From: Lycorma delicatula
Lineage: Eukaryota; Arthropoda; Insecta; Hemiptera; Fulgoridae
Reading direction: 5' to 3'
Assembly (NCBI RefSeq): GCF_047948215.1
Contig: NC_134461.1
Location: forward strand, 92,028,245 to 92,092,244
DNA length: 64,000 nt
Shown here: piece by piece, positions 46,121 through 56,174 of the stretch
Numbering within the stretch: position 1 is the stretch's first letter
Layout: each line of letters opens with the position of its first letter
The notes under the pieces: model-generated
What the model saw: only the letters and a program-made list of their open reading frames with translations
Database searches by the model: none
Told to the model about the DNA's origin: nothing
Translations under genes and position numbers: made by a program

Positions 46121-46289
46121 CTATTAAAAACAGTCACGATCCGTCCGTCAGTTACCAAATAATAATTGAGTCGTAATAATCAACATTATCAAACTGTTTT
46201 CCTATCATTACACGTATACGGTTGAAACTGATTTTATACGTCAGGTATATTAATGATAATGATATACATAGCCTAAATAAGAACGAGAG

Positions 46290-46750
46290 TATAGAGTGAG
46301 TAGTTACCGCATACAAAACAACAGAAGTAGTGAGCCTATCAATACAAACATTTACACAAGAACGACGAATAGCCGAGATGGTAAGGTTAAAGTAATGGAA
46401 TCTACGCTCGCACAAGGTAGAGGTACACAAACTGGCTGCAAGCTCCAGGCCACACTCTTCTTAATCACTGTAATCATTTCTGAACTGGCCTGCCTGCTCA
46501 GGCCAGCTAAACAAACATCGCAGCCCCGACCCCGCGACCGTGGATCGACCGGGACCGACAGACGGCTCCACAAGAACCAACGTTCCACGTTTACTAGCCT
46601 CAAGGAAATTACCGTGATGTCCGTCCGTAGGTCCATCCGTTTCTTCTTCCTTAACTCTTACCGATCATCCTTCAATAGCAAAACCGACAAATTCGAACGC
46701 CGGTTTCCATTCTCGCAAACAATTTTCGCTCCATTCTATCTAATATGTTA
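46290..46750. other. GC-richer island with overlapping open frames, unknown
   Basis: Composition shifts to roughly balanced, with many CpG dinucleotides (for example ccccgcgaccgtggatcgac at 46533-46552). A plus frame of 151 codons (46296-46751) and a minus frame of 94 codons (46636-46352) overlap. Neither shows a domain, and the plus product is R/S/T-rich. The plus strand at 46374-46385 reads gccgagatggtaagg-like sequence, which resembles an ATG next to a GTAAG splice donor, so a first exon or promoter of a host gene is possible. A decayed GC-rich repeat is equally possible. Confidence 0.3.
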
Positions 46751-46759
46751 ACTACAGTA

Positions 46760-47280
46760 TACATGATTTTACATGATTAATCTTCTGCCAACCTGTTTTA
46801 CAACATAAGTTTCGTAATTACTAATTGATCAAGTTGCAATCGATTTTTCGTATAACTTATTTAATAACGGAATTCTGTCGTTAAATCAATGACAAATTAG
46901 TCAAAAATTTCCAGAAAAAAAAATCGTAAAAATGAATTTTCTAAACGCCTTTAAAAAATATTTATTTATATAAAGAAACATTAAAGAAATATAGGAAAAC
47001 ATACTAAAATTTAAAAAAAATAAACTTCTCAATTTTTTAAATTTCATTTTACCGAAATTAAAAATAACTCTTAATTTAATTTACTTCAAAACTTGAGATT
47101 TTAAGAGCAAATGAAAAATCTGACAATATCGATATAGGACTTTCCCATCACGCAACTAAAGCAGCGTTCCGGTAAAGTCCAGGAAAAATAACTGCGGATT
47201 GTTTCTGATGCACGGCTTACCCATACAGCTTAGTTTAAAATATTTATCATTTTATTTAAATACAATATTTTTTCGTTTAT
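46760..47280. other. AT-rich non-coding DNA
   Basis: No gene or named repeat recognised. Confidence 0.5.
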
Positions 47281-47289
47281 TTAATTTAA

Positions 47290-47580
47290 TGATTCTAAAA
47301 AAAGCGCGCGCACATACCGTATTTAATTTGCACAGGTGCGGCGGTACTAGCGGCGACGGTAGGCACTTACTAAACTAATGTAATTTTACAACTTACATAG
47401 AACAAATTTCGTTTGTACGGTCGGCAGAATTGTGTAGCCGGGAAGCTTAACGCACTCAACCTGGCGATCGAATTCGAAATCCAACCACACCGAGTTATTT
47501 TTTACACTTTAAATAATAATCATTTATTTAATTCTACTGTTCACGTGTGACGTCATAACATGGCAGATGACTGCAACAGA
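47290..47580. other. Second GC-containing island, unknown
   Basis: Contains agcgcgcgcacataccgta (47303-47321), caggtgcggcggtactagcg and cggcgacggtaggcac, plus cgtgtgacgtcataacatgg (47544-47563), where tgacgtca is a perfect CRE-like palindrome. A tRNA-like stretch (tagccgggaagctt... gaattcgaaatcc near 47436-47482) may be a decayed SINE head. No open frame stands out. Confidence 0.25.
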
Positions 47581-47990
47581 ATTTTTTTGGGATGGAGTGC
47601 AATTTTGCAAGAAGTTTTTTTTTGAAAATATTGTTATTTTTTAATTGTTAATGTGCCTAAGAAAAATATGACATTAATTAGGTGAAATCTCGAAACGGTG
47701 ACCTTGCTTTACGCCTCACTTTCTTGACCTTTTAAGTTAAAAATTTAACGGCCTCAGTCCCCCATATATAGAAGTAATCTGACCAAGTTTGATCAAAATG
47801 AGTTAATTAGTTCTGGAGATATAAAGTGATTTAAAGGACAACACCGAACACACACACACGTACATTAACATCCGGAAAATTTCCATCCGGTTTTTTGGGT
47901 ATTTTGGGTTCCTTAGGTGTCCAAAGGTCTAGATCCGGTGAAAACTGCATATGCACAAATTGGACCGATTACAATACTTTACCTTCTAAA

Positions 47991-48785
47991 GTACAAGGTG
48001 AAAAGATAAAGATGCTACGATTTGCTGATGATATAGTAATTCTAGCCGAGAGTAAAAAGGATTTAGAAGAAACAATGAACGGCATAGATGAAGTCCTACG
48101 CAAGAACTATCGCATGAAAATAAACAAATACAAAACAAAAGTAATGAAATGTAGTAGAAATAACAAAGATGGACCACTGAATGTGAAAATAGGAGGAGAA
48201 AAGATTATGGAGGTAGAAGAATTTTGTTATTTGGGAAGTAAAATTGCTAAAGATGGACGAAGCAGGAGCGATATAAAATGCCGAATAGCACAAGCTAAAC
48301 GAGCCTTCAGTAAGAAATATAATTTGTTTACATCAAAAATGAATTTAAATGTCAGGAAAAGATTTTTGAAAGTGTATGTTTGGAGTGTCGCTTTATATGG
48401 AAGTGAAACTTGGACAATCGGAGTATCTGAGAAGAAAAGATTAGAAGCTTTTGAAATGTGGTGCTATAGGAGAATGTTAAAAATCAGATGGGTGGATAAA
48501 GTGACAAATGAAGAGGTATTGCGGCAAATAGATGAAGAAAGAAGCATTTGGAAAAATATAGTTAAAAGAAGAGACAGACTTATAGGCCACATACTAAGGC
48601 ATCCTGGAATAGTCGCTTTAATATTGGAAGGACAGGTAGAAGGGAAAAATTGTGTAGGCAGGCCACGTTTGGAATATGTAAAACAAATTGTTAGGGATGT
48701 AGGATGTAGAGGATATACTGAAATGAAACGACTAGCACTAGATCGGGAATCTTGGAGAGCTGCATCAAACCAGTCAAATGACTGA
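47991..48785 (+). pseudogene. LINE X reverse transcriptase, 264-codon C-terminal fragment, no stops
   Basis: Open from the insertion point to the natural stop. It starts in the palm domain, just before LRFADDIVILAES, with the paired catalytic aspartates intact. Next come KNYRMKINKYKTKVMKC, KIGGEKIMEVEEFCYLGSKI, DIKCRIAQAKRAFS, VWSVALYGSETW, RMLKIRWVDKVTNEEVL, RRDRLIGHILRHPG, VGRPRLEYVK and the terminus RESWRAASNQSND. This tail is common among insect LINEs; I do not assign the clade. The open frame begins upstream at 47895 only because repeat E happens to be open there. Fingers, endonuclease and ORF1 are missing, so it cannot be autonomous. Minus frames at 47986-48293 are shadows. Confidence 0.92.
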
Positions 48786-48801
48786 AGACAAAAAAAAAAA
48801 A
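47992..48801 (+). mobile_element. LINE X copy 2, young, with perfect 11-bp target duplication
   Basis: A 5'-truncated LINE of about 810 bases. The target duplication accttctaaag is at 47981-47991 and 48802-48812. The element ends with the stop codon, a very short 3' stretch (agacaa) and an A-run of about twelve. The virtually absent 3' UTR is shared with the copy at 20660. The uninterrupted ORF and the perfect duplication indicate a recent insertion. Confidence 0.93.
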
Positions 48802-48850
48802 ACCTTCTAAAGCTATAACTCTGCTATAGCGCTAGACGGGAAAGTAAAAT

Positions 48851-49665
48851 CATTTCCAAACGTCTAACTCTATGAATATCATGACTTGTTTTTCAGAAAC
48901 TTATTGTCTTATGGTTTTTCAGATAACTTAAGTTACTTGAAAAAGGTATTATCAGAGCAACTTAAACAAAAATAAATAAATAAAAAATTGAACAACAGAA
49001 CATTTGGAAAAAATAAAAGGCATAAATATATATTAAAGAAAGGTACCTACAGACAAAAGTGAAAACACTCTTTTTTCTGAATTCAATTAGAAATAAATTT
49101 CTTATTGTTCGAGTACCCCTTAAGTAAGATAATTAATTAAGGTAATTTGTGACTATTAATGCGTCTATTAATTTAAAAGTGCTTTTCATTAAGAATATAT
49201 AGCTTGTATCAGTTGCACTAGTGACATTTTTCTTTTAAAAATCAAAATTGCATATATTTAATAAAAAACATCATTAGATTGGCATATAATAAAAATATTA
49301 AGAATAAAACTGAAAATTTTCTAAGTTTTTGCCATATTGAACTTCAAAAAATACCGCAAAATTGCATTTCAACAATTCTCAAATTGATTTAGATTCTCTG
49401 AGAATAGAAAGGTTTTCAATATTATTTAGACAAATTAAAAATTACGATTGGTATTATTTTCGGCTATATAAATAATATTGTATAGACATTTATTTTATTA
49501 CAAAGAAGTTTATTTATTTTTTTGAGTTTTAATCAATTTAAATTTTGATTATTTTTAAAGAACGTCTAATGTTTTTTTTTTCTGAAAAAAAAATATTTTT
49601 TAAATATATAAATACTTAAAATGTTCTTAATTTAAAAAATTAATAAAATATTGTAAAAACAAGAA
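48851..49665. other. AT-rich non-coding DNA
   Basis: No gene or named repeat recognised. Confidence 0.5.
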
Positions 49666-49667
49666 TA

Positions 49668-49800
49668 TTCCGTGGCTGAGTAGTTAGCGTCTCGGCATTT
49701 CGTGCGGAGGTTCCGGGTTCGAATCCCCCGTTAAATCATAACATCTTTTCGTCCGCTACCAATTTACACCGGTCTAATTATAAATAGATGAAATGCCTGC
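49668..49800 (+). mobile_element. SINE A copy, tRNA-like head
   Basis: The plus strand reads ccgtggctgagtagttagcg (A box region, 49670-49689), tctcggcatttcgtgcggag, then ttccgggttcgaatcccccg (B box, 49711-49730). The head matches the complement of the 25.1 kb copy. The downstream body (cttttcgtccgctaccaatt) differs, so it may be a subfamily with another body. A tRNA gene is excluded by the poor stem pairing and lack of a 3' acceptor match. Confidence 0.7.
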
Positions 49801-50359
49801 TTTTTCTTAACAAAAAATTTGTCGTAATGTTTTTTTTTTTAACTTATTTTATTTGTGAATTCCGTCTTTATTACTTGTTTAATTTCTAATAGCAAATAAA
49901 TTTTTCAATCACTGTGCACTTAATTTAAATACAGTTCACTGTTTTAATTTCAGGAAAATTTTACTTGTTTGTTCAGTTTGAGAACTATTAATCTTGTTTT
50001 AAAAGGTTTTAAAATGAATTATTTTACTGAAATTAATATTCGTAAGATTCATATTATTCCTCTGTACTGTTAAATTATATTTATATCTTATTAAATAAAT
50101 CAACTAGTACAGAATATTGAGATATGATATATCTTAAATAATTTTTCATGACAGTACTTTCGTGGGATCCCGCATCCTCAGTCATGATTGAAATAATTCC
50201 GTTATTGCATAAAAAAGAAAATAATAAACTAATCATGATTGCGTATTAATTTACACAAGTGCTAATATTTGTTGCAGTTTTATACGAACGTCTCCCTCAA
50301 ACATTGTCTGATGATTTATCAAATTAAAAATTTGTTTGTACTACTTATATATGTAATAT
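49801..50359. other. AT-rich non-coding DNA
   Basis: No gene or named repeat recognised. Confidence 0.5.
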
Positions 50360-51140
50360 TTTTAGATAGATTCCATTGTACTAGGTACCATGATTCGACT
50401 TCCGAAAATTTCGACATATCTTCGCGTTTCACATCCCCCAGACCCCAAAACCATCGTCACTTTAAAAGTTTATAAATATATTTCACTTTCTTGTGGACAC
50501 GACAACTTCCGTAACTTTTGGCCAATCACTTTCAAATTATTCCTTAAAATAACTCGTCCCAAAATCTCGGTTGAGTTTGTTAACGGCCAAAATCGGACCG
50601 ATTTTGGGTACGAAATGAGTTTTTTTGTGTGGAAATGGGAGGGTTTTCGAAAAAAAAAACAAAATATCGCTGTAACTTTCGTATTAAGTAAAATATTGAA
50701 TTCGTTTAAAATTTCTACTATTCTTTGGATACGGCCTAAAACTTATATAAGTAAAGTTTTTTGATATCACCAACCATTGGCCCAGAGGGTAGAAAAAATA
50801 GGGGTTCGAAGACAAAAAATATCATACCTCCTTAATAGGTACAGTATCGAATCGGTTTAAAGTGGTTATTAGTCCTCCAAACATTACCTAAAACTTTTGT
50901 CAGAAACAATTTTTAATATGACCAACTCTTACGGCAAGGGATGATCAAGACATTGCTGGAATAGTAATGTTATAGTAATGTTAGTTATCGTATACTAAAT
51001 ATTTGAAACTTTATTCCAAATGCAACCATTGACGTATTGAGTAAATTTGAAATTTTTCTTAACTTTAAGGTGGAAATCTTTTTTATCCCCTACTTAGCAC
51101 CGCTGAAATCTACCTCCGCCTTCCGGCGTGCTCAAAGGAT
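50360..51140 (+). repeat. Dispersed repeat C, copy 2
   Basis: Plus orientation, about 0.78 kb. Landmarks: aggtaccatgattcgacttc (50384-50403), gaaaatttcgacatatcttc, caaaatatcgctgtaacttt, ccaaccattggccc, aatcggtttaaagtggt, actttaaggtggaaatc and ttatcccctacttagcac. The 124-codon frame 50390-50764 and the 68-codon frame 50269-50475 are read through this non-coding repeat and are not supported. Confidence 0.75.
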
Positions 51141-51149
51141 TTTTTTTTA

Positions 51150-51406
51150 ATATATTTAATTTTATGTCATTTTTATTCATTTTTAATATTATTAAATCTG
51201 TGTTAATATCAGAATAGAATGTTTATTGTTTATTAAATGGTCTGCCATATTAGGTAAATCTAATTTATTATTTTTGTAATTTCTATAATGTTCAAGAAAT
51301 CTAGTTTTAAAGGATCTATTTGTTTTTTTTTTCTTATATAAATAGCATCACAATCATTACATTTAATTTTATAAATTTCACGCAGGTTGTTCATTTTATT
51401 ATTTCT

Positions 51407-51444
<38 letters not shown>

Positions 51445-51790
51445 GTGGTTATTATTAGGTTTGTATGTAGATTTAAATATTTCTTTATTAATAGTTTTAG
51501 TACTGTTTTCAATGATATTTTTTGGTGTATAGATACTTAATGTATATTTTTTTCAATATTTTGTGTCTTATTATGTATTGATTGTAAGGTAGTTATTTTG
51601 TTATTGCGTTTTGATAGTTGTTTTTTTATAAATGTTAATTATTAAAGAAGTATCATAGTTTGCGGTTTGTCAGTATTTTAGCGGTTTTTCAGTACTTTAG
51701 AGGTTTTTAAACCGCTAAATGTTTTATGATGTTTATTTTATCATTTATCTTTTCTTTGTTACTGTACGTGTATTTGATTACTCTATTAAT
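51150..51790 (-). pseudogene. Second Penelope-like element relic
   Basis: On the minus strand, from about 51790, fragments read INRVIKYTYSNKEKINDKIN, then KRNNKITTLQSIHNKTQNI in another frame, as in the PLE linker after the reverse transcriptase. After a 34-base poly-T tract (51408-51441), the minus strand reads LREIYKIKCNDCDAIYI, RSFKTRFLEHYRNYKNNK, LPNMADHLINNKHSI and, shifted again, NINTDLIILKMNKND. This is the GIY-YIG order Y.I.C.DC...YI..., R..F.EH, ADHL...H. Here the Arg and the EH pair that are altered in the 42.8 kb ORF are still readable. Frameshifts at about 51320 and 51220 disable it. Confidence 0.75.
51408..51441. repeat. 34-base poly-T tract
   Basis: An uninterrupted run of T inside the PLE relic, separating its linker from its GIY-YIG region. 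Possibly an expanded A-rich codon run or the trace of a retroposon tail. Confidence 0.95.
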
Positions 51791-51924
51791 CATAAGTGAT
51801 AATTAAATTAGATCAAGACTGATTTGACTTTTTATGAATTGTTATATTATCAGATGTAGTTTTTCTATAGACTGATGTTTCAGTTTGGTTGTCCTTGTCT
51901 ATTTCGATAATTATATGTCGGTGA

Positions 51925-52003
51925 AAATTGGTAGCGTATGAAAAGATGCCGAGCCTGACCGGCATTTGAACTCGGGAACTCCACACGAAATGCCGAGAAT
52001 AGA
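51925..52003 (-). mobile_element. SINE A fragment
   Basis: The plus strand shows ggtagcgtatgaaaagatgc, cgagcctgaccggcatttga and actcgggaactccacacgaa, the complement of a SINE A head and B box with several changes. The tail is not evident. Confidence 0.6.
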
Positions 52004-52079
52004 ATAAAATAGAATTTGCAATGAATTATATATATTTTTTATTACATAAATACATAAAAATAGTAAAGCTTGTATGACT

Positions 52080-52310
52080 AACCCGCCAAGTTAGACTAGT
52101 GGTTAAACTCGTCATGGAAAAATCAACTGATTTTCAGTTCTAAGGTGCGAGTCCTTGTAAAGGCAGTTGCTTTTATACGGATTTGAATACTAGACTGTGA
52201 GTATCGGTGTTCTTTGAAGGTTGGATTTCAATTAATCCAATCACACTGGGGAGCGGCAATGGCAAACCACCTGTAAAACCTGCCCGGAAAATCAGTTGTA
52301 AAAATTAATA
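52080..52310 (+). mobile_element. SINE B-type head with a different 3' tail
   Basis: The head and body match SINE B (cccgccaagttagactagtg, a gtgcgagtccttg B-box variant, tatcggtgttctttgaaggt, ggatttcaattaatccaatc). After 52245 the sequence changes to cactggggagcggcaatggc, aaaccacctgtaaaacctgc, ccggaaaatcag, which no other SINE B copy in the window carries. The tail resembles those used by other insect SINE/LINE partners. Either a chimeric SINE or a second subfamily. Confidence 0.65.
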
Positions 52311-52569
52311 AAATAAATTGATTGTACTGGTATTTAGTTAATATCGGATACCCAAAAAATCAAAAAGAGTTGTTGGTGAAAATGGGAAAAAAGACAGATT
52401 TTTATTTCATCCCTGATCACTTATTAAAAATTTATTTTATTTTATTATAATCTTATTTAGTATGCGGTTATGTTTTTAATTAAAAAAATATATATTCCTA
52501 TCTGAAACCTCGAAAATCATTACGTCCAAATTTGAAGAGAAAATAATAAAAGATATTTTATTTGGAAAT

Positions 52570-53205
52570 TCATGTCATGTTTTTATGTAATCTTTTTTTC
52601 CATTTCACACGGGCATAAAATATGATAAAATTTTATTTCACAAATAACTTCTGATATTTTTTCTTTTTTTATTGTTATTTTTTTTTACAATCAGAGATTA
52701 ATAATTATTAATAAATCAATATATTTAAATTAAAAAAAAGAGAAGATGGAGTCTGATTCGAACGATGTGCCTTCCCCTTCTAAGATCCAAATATTTTATT
52801 AATTAAAATTTTATTTGGCTATAACTCTGAAACCAATGAAAAAAGTAGCACTTATGATATATTGTTGAAAAGCTCTTAATGATGGCTATTACTGCAGTTA
52901 AGAAAAAGTTCAAAATCTAATTTTTTTTTTAATTTTGGGCTTTTTTGAACGTTATTGGTTCAGTCGATTACAATCAAAAGGGGAGATGTACAACAAGATG
53001 TTACAACAGTCCTAAAGCCAAAATTTCAACATCTTACGGTTAATTCTTTTTCAGTTATTCGAGATATATACGTACATACAGACGTCACGCCGAAACTAGT
53101 CAAAATGGATTCAGGGATGGTCAAAATGGATATGTCCGTTGAAATCTTAAAACCAAAATTTTTCGCGATCAAAATACTTTTTTACTTCGTACAAGCAAGT
53201 AAAAA
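52570..53205 (+). repeat. Dispersed repeat D, copy 4
   Basis: Plus orientation. The first 40 bases are poorly preserved, and good similarity starts at about 52600. Landmarks: cgaacgatgtgccttcccct (52759-52778), ttatttggctataactctga (52811-52830), gtcaaaatggattcagggat (53099-53118) and cgtacaagcaagtaaaaa at the end. The 90-codon frame 52955-53227 is repeat sequence, not a gene. Confidence 0.8.
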
Positions 53206-54080
53206 AAAAAGAAAAATTACAGTTTAAAATTAAATTATATAGATTAACAGAGTAGTGATTGGTGAATTAAATAAGACTATATTGAATTTTTTACTTTTAT
53301 TATGAATGTTCAAGCTTCATTAAGCTTCAAACTCATTGATAAAGATTTAATGCAACTATTATAAATTCTATAAACATACTACAGCAGTATATTACAATGA
53401 AAAATTAAATTTAAATTCTCTAAAATTTTCTGTAGTTTGATTTTCCTGCAATTTTAATTATGAATTATAACAAAATATTAATCTCATTTGAAAAATTTCT
53501 CAATTCGATTAAATTAGACGACTTATTTAATTTCAATTTTCATATTCTATAAATAATTAATAGACAAAATTAAATTAACGTTATAAATAATTAATTTAAA
53601 ATACAGTCAACAGATTGTAATTAAACTATATTAGCAAACAGAATAAATTACAATGCTTGCTCGTCGAGGTTATTCTGGTTTAATGTTATGAAAAAATTCA
53701 CTTGTAACATTACCTAGAACAATAAATATAAAAAAGGGATATTAATGTCAACGATTTCCGTTAATTTAGATTTAAAAAACGGATATGATTCTACTTATGT
53801 ATAATTAATTACGTGATAAAATAATAGAAATAAAAATTAAACGAGGTAATTACATTTGTTATTTCTAACCTTCATAAGAAAACATGAGTAGAATGTATAA
53901 ATTATAAATATAATAAATACAAATATAAACTTTATGTAAAAATAATTCAAAGTTTGTAATATAAGTTTCTGTATATTACTGCAAAAATATAATCTATAAC
54001 GATGAAATCTTTTCTTATTTCTAACCAAAATTACGCTAAAACAATGTGAAAATCCGTGACAGTATTGTGACGTTTAATAT
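53206..54080. other. AT-rich non-coding DNA
   Basis: No gene. The minus frame 53837-54028 is short and AT-biased. Confidence 0.5.
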
Positions 54081-54099
54081 ATGTAAGTATTAAAATAAT

Positions 54100-54195
54100 T
54101 CAGGTTACGAGTTTCCATTTTTATGTAATTATTATCAGGTAATTATTATCTTCCCCCTGAGGATAATCACATACTAGACGAAACTCGTAACAATT
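54100..54195 (+). repeat. Stem-bearing motif H, copy 1
   Basis: gttacgagtttc (54104-54115) and its exact complement gaaactcgtaac (54180-54191) enclose 64 bases containing ccctgaggataatcacatac. The CTGAGGA...GAAAC arrangement is hammerhead-like in order (CUGAUGA...GAAA), with altered core bases. A related copy in the same orientation lies 1.41 kb downstream. Confidence 0.6.
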
Positions 54196-55510
54196 TTAAA
54201 TTTTTTATTGAATTTAATGAAAAAAAAAAACAATATGACTTTAAATTTTTGATAGATAATAAATATTGAAATATGATCGGAATAAATATAAAAAAATCGG
54301 CGTCTAAGTTTGTTTTTTTCTATTTTTTATTTTTTTCATTAATCCTGTATCATTTCATTTATTAAACAAACGGAGTTTTAGAAAGTTTATAACGACTACC
54401 AAACAGAGTTTTATTATTGCGCCGAGGAACAATGGTTTTTGACAATAGGATACTAATTGGCATTTTACGTGTATGAACTATTTCACGCCAACGTATGATT
54501 GGAATAAAAATATTCAATGTTTTTTTTTGTTTTTTTTACCACCTGTTAATCTTTAAATGTTTACTAAAATCATTAAAATTAAAACAATTAACATTAAAAA
54601 AAAGTTGTATATTCATGAGCTGGATGTTTCTTTTTACTACTACATTATAACAAAACTAGCATTCCTTACATTATGGCTTTTACTCCAACAAGCCAACAGT
54701 TATTCATGTAATGAAGGAGAATATTAAACATCATCATGACAATAAATTACATAATTAAACGAGTAGAAGCATACGACTAATGTTAAAGCACACAGACTCC
54801 TTAAAATATTTTTAAATTAAAAAAAAGAAACCAAAAGTTCAGAATAATACTAGATTCATGTTCGTATTTAACAACTACTCTAATATAGCTAGCTGTGGTA
54901 ATAATAATAATAAAGTAGAAACACTACTAGTAAAGGATGGTGTAGTTAGGCGTACCCTTCCACTACCTTATAATTACTCAAAGTTCACTGACTAGATAAA
55001 CACTAAACTTGTCACTCTAAAACCACTGACATTAACAGGATTATTAAAACAAATTATTTAGTCTTCTTTCACTATAATTAAAATGCTTTAATTTAGATTT
55101 AAATGCATAGTACGTACGTATTATAACCATTTCTTGTTCAGTTTTATATTTGTTTTTTTAAACTTATTTTTGTCATTAATAAAGTAATATGCATTCATAA
55201 AAAAAAAATTAGAAAAATTAAATTATATAAATCTTAAAGGTTTTCTCTATAATTCTGAAAATTATAGAATAATTTTCATTTTATCCAAATATTTATCAAA
55301 AGTAATTTGCAGTAAAGGTTTAATATACCAAAAGAAGATGGTTTAAATGTTCAGAATAATGAAAACAAGTTAATTTGAATCTTCTCCCTTACGTAAAAAA
55401 AAGATTATTAAAATAAATGTTTAAAGTTTACAGTATTTTTCTTTGAATAGTATTGAAAAAACATATCCTTGACAGATTATGATCAGTAATAGGCGCTTAA
55501 AATAAAATCA
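54196..55510. other. AT-rich DNA between two direct motif H copies
   Basis: No open frame or domain recognised. If the two motif copies were terminal repeats of a Penelope-like element, this would be its decayed interior, but I see no reverse-transcriptase or GIY-YIG block. Confidence 0.35.
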
Positions 55511-55602
55511 ATTTAGGTTACAAGTTTCAGTCTTTAGGTAATTATTTTCAGGCTTATATCAACCCTGAAGATTATCACATATTAAATGAAACTCGTTACA
55601 AA
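55511..55602 (+). repeat. Stem-bearing motif H, copy 2
   Basis: gttacaagtttc (55517-55528) and gaaactcgttac (55588-55599) form a slightly imperfect stem around aaccctgaagattatcacat. It shares the order gttac.agtttc, ggtaattatt.tcagg, cctga.gat.atcacata, gaaactcgt.ac with copy 1 at 54104-54191. Confidence 0.6.
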
Positions 55603-55639
55603 TATTTCAAACTTAAAGTATGTAATAGATATTTTTTAA

Positions 55640-56172
55640 GACGTTTGACTAGTTAGATATAATCTTTCATTCCTTTCTATTATGCGTCCTCTTACACTCA
55701 AAACATTTCGTACATCCTACCGTCTGTCACATATATACCAATCTATTATGTCTTCCTTTACTGTTTTTACCTTTTACTCTTTCATACACAAATTCACTAA
55801 CTCTGATTGTGTTATAATGTCCAACAACATTGAAACTATTATCAACTTTGTAGTTTTTACAAAATTTAGTCTCAAACGTCTCTCTTCTATAACTTCTTAA
55901 AACCTTTTTATTTTTTCTTTATAAAAGCCCTCACAAAATTTTGATCATCTTGTAACAATATTACACATTAACGTATTTTATATTAACATATTTCAGAACC
56001 TCTGTTCTTTTTTATCTAACTCCGGTATCATCTATGTTTCGATGCCATAAAGCAGTATACTGGAAACAATTTTTTTTTTAAGAATTTGTTTGTAATTCTT
56101 AAATCTGTGTTTGATGCAAACATATTTCTTCATTATATAGCTTTCCAAGTTTATGCATGACTTCCATTTAAT
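55640..56172 (-). pseudogene. LINE reverse-transcriptase tail relic
   Basis: The minus strand from about 56120 reads NYKQILKKKIVSSILLYGIE followed by TWMIPELDKKEQRF, the LYG.ETW block after the polymerase domain. Further on it reads FYKEKIKRF, EVIEERRLRLNF and, at the other end, GRIIERNERL, with stops and frame changes between. Different family from LINE X by sequence. Repeat C copy 3 begins directly at its 5' side (56175). The plus frame 55682-55900 is a shadow. Confidence 0.6.
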
Positions 56173-56174
56173 AT

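Larger units (their letters stand above)
47690..48850 (+). repeat. Dispersed repeat E, copy split by LINE X
   Basis: The left part (47690-47991) and right part (48813-48850) join into one repeat if the LINE and one target duplication are removed. The joined order (gatccggtgaaaactgc, acaatacttt, accttctaaag, ctataactctgctatagcgc, tagacgggaaagtaaaa) agrees with the minus-strand fragment at 11896-11808. Non-coding. Confidence 0.75.

Noticed and set aside
46119..46141. Seven-base stem cgtgact/agtcacg considered as a terminator or regulatory hairpin
   Set aside because: Short, single, and such bacterial-type signals have no expected role in this genome.
49670..49740. Possible genuine tRNA gene
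   Set aside because: A and B boxes are good but the acceptor and anticodon stems do not pair; it matches SINE A heads elsewhere.
50390..50764. 124-codon plus frame
   Set aside because: Entirely within repeat C, and the other two copies are not open in the same frame.
52955..53227. 90-codon plus frame
   Set aside because: Within repeat D; other copies have stops in this frame.
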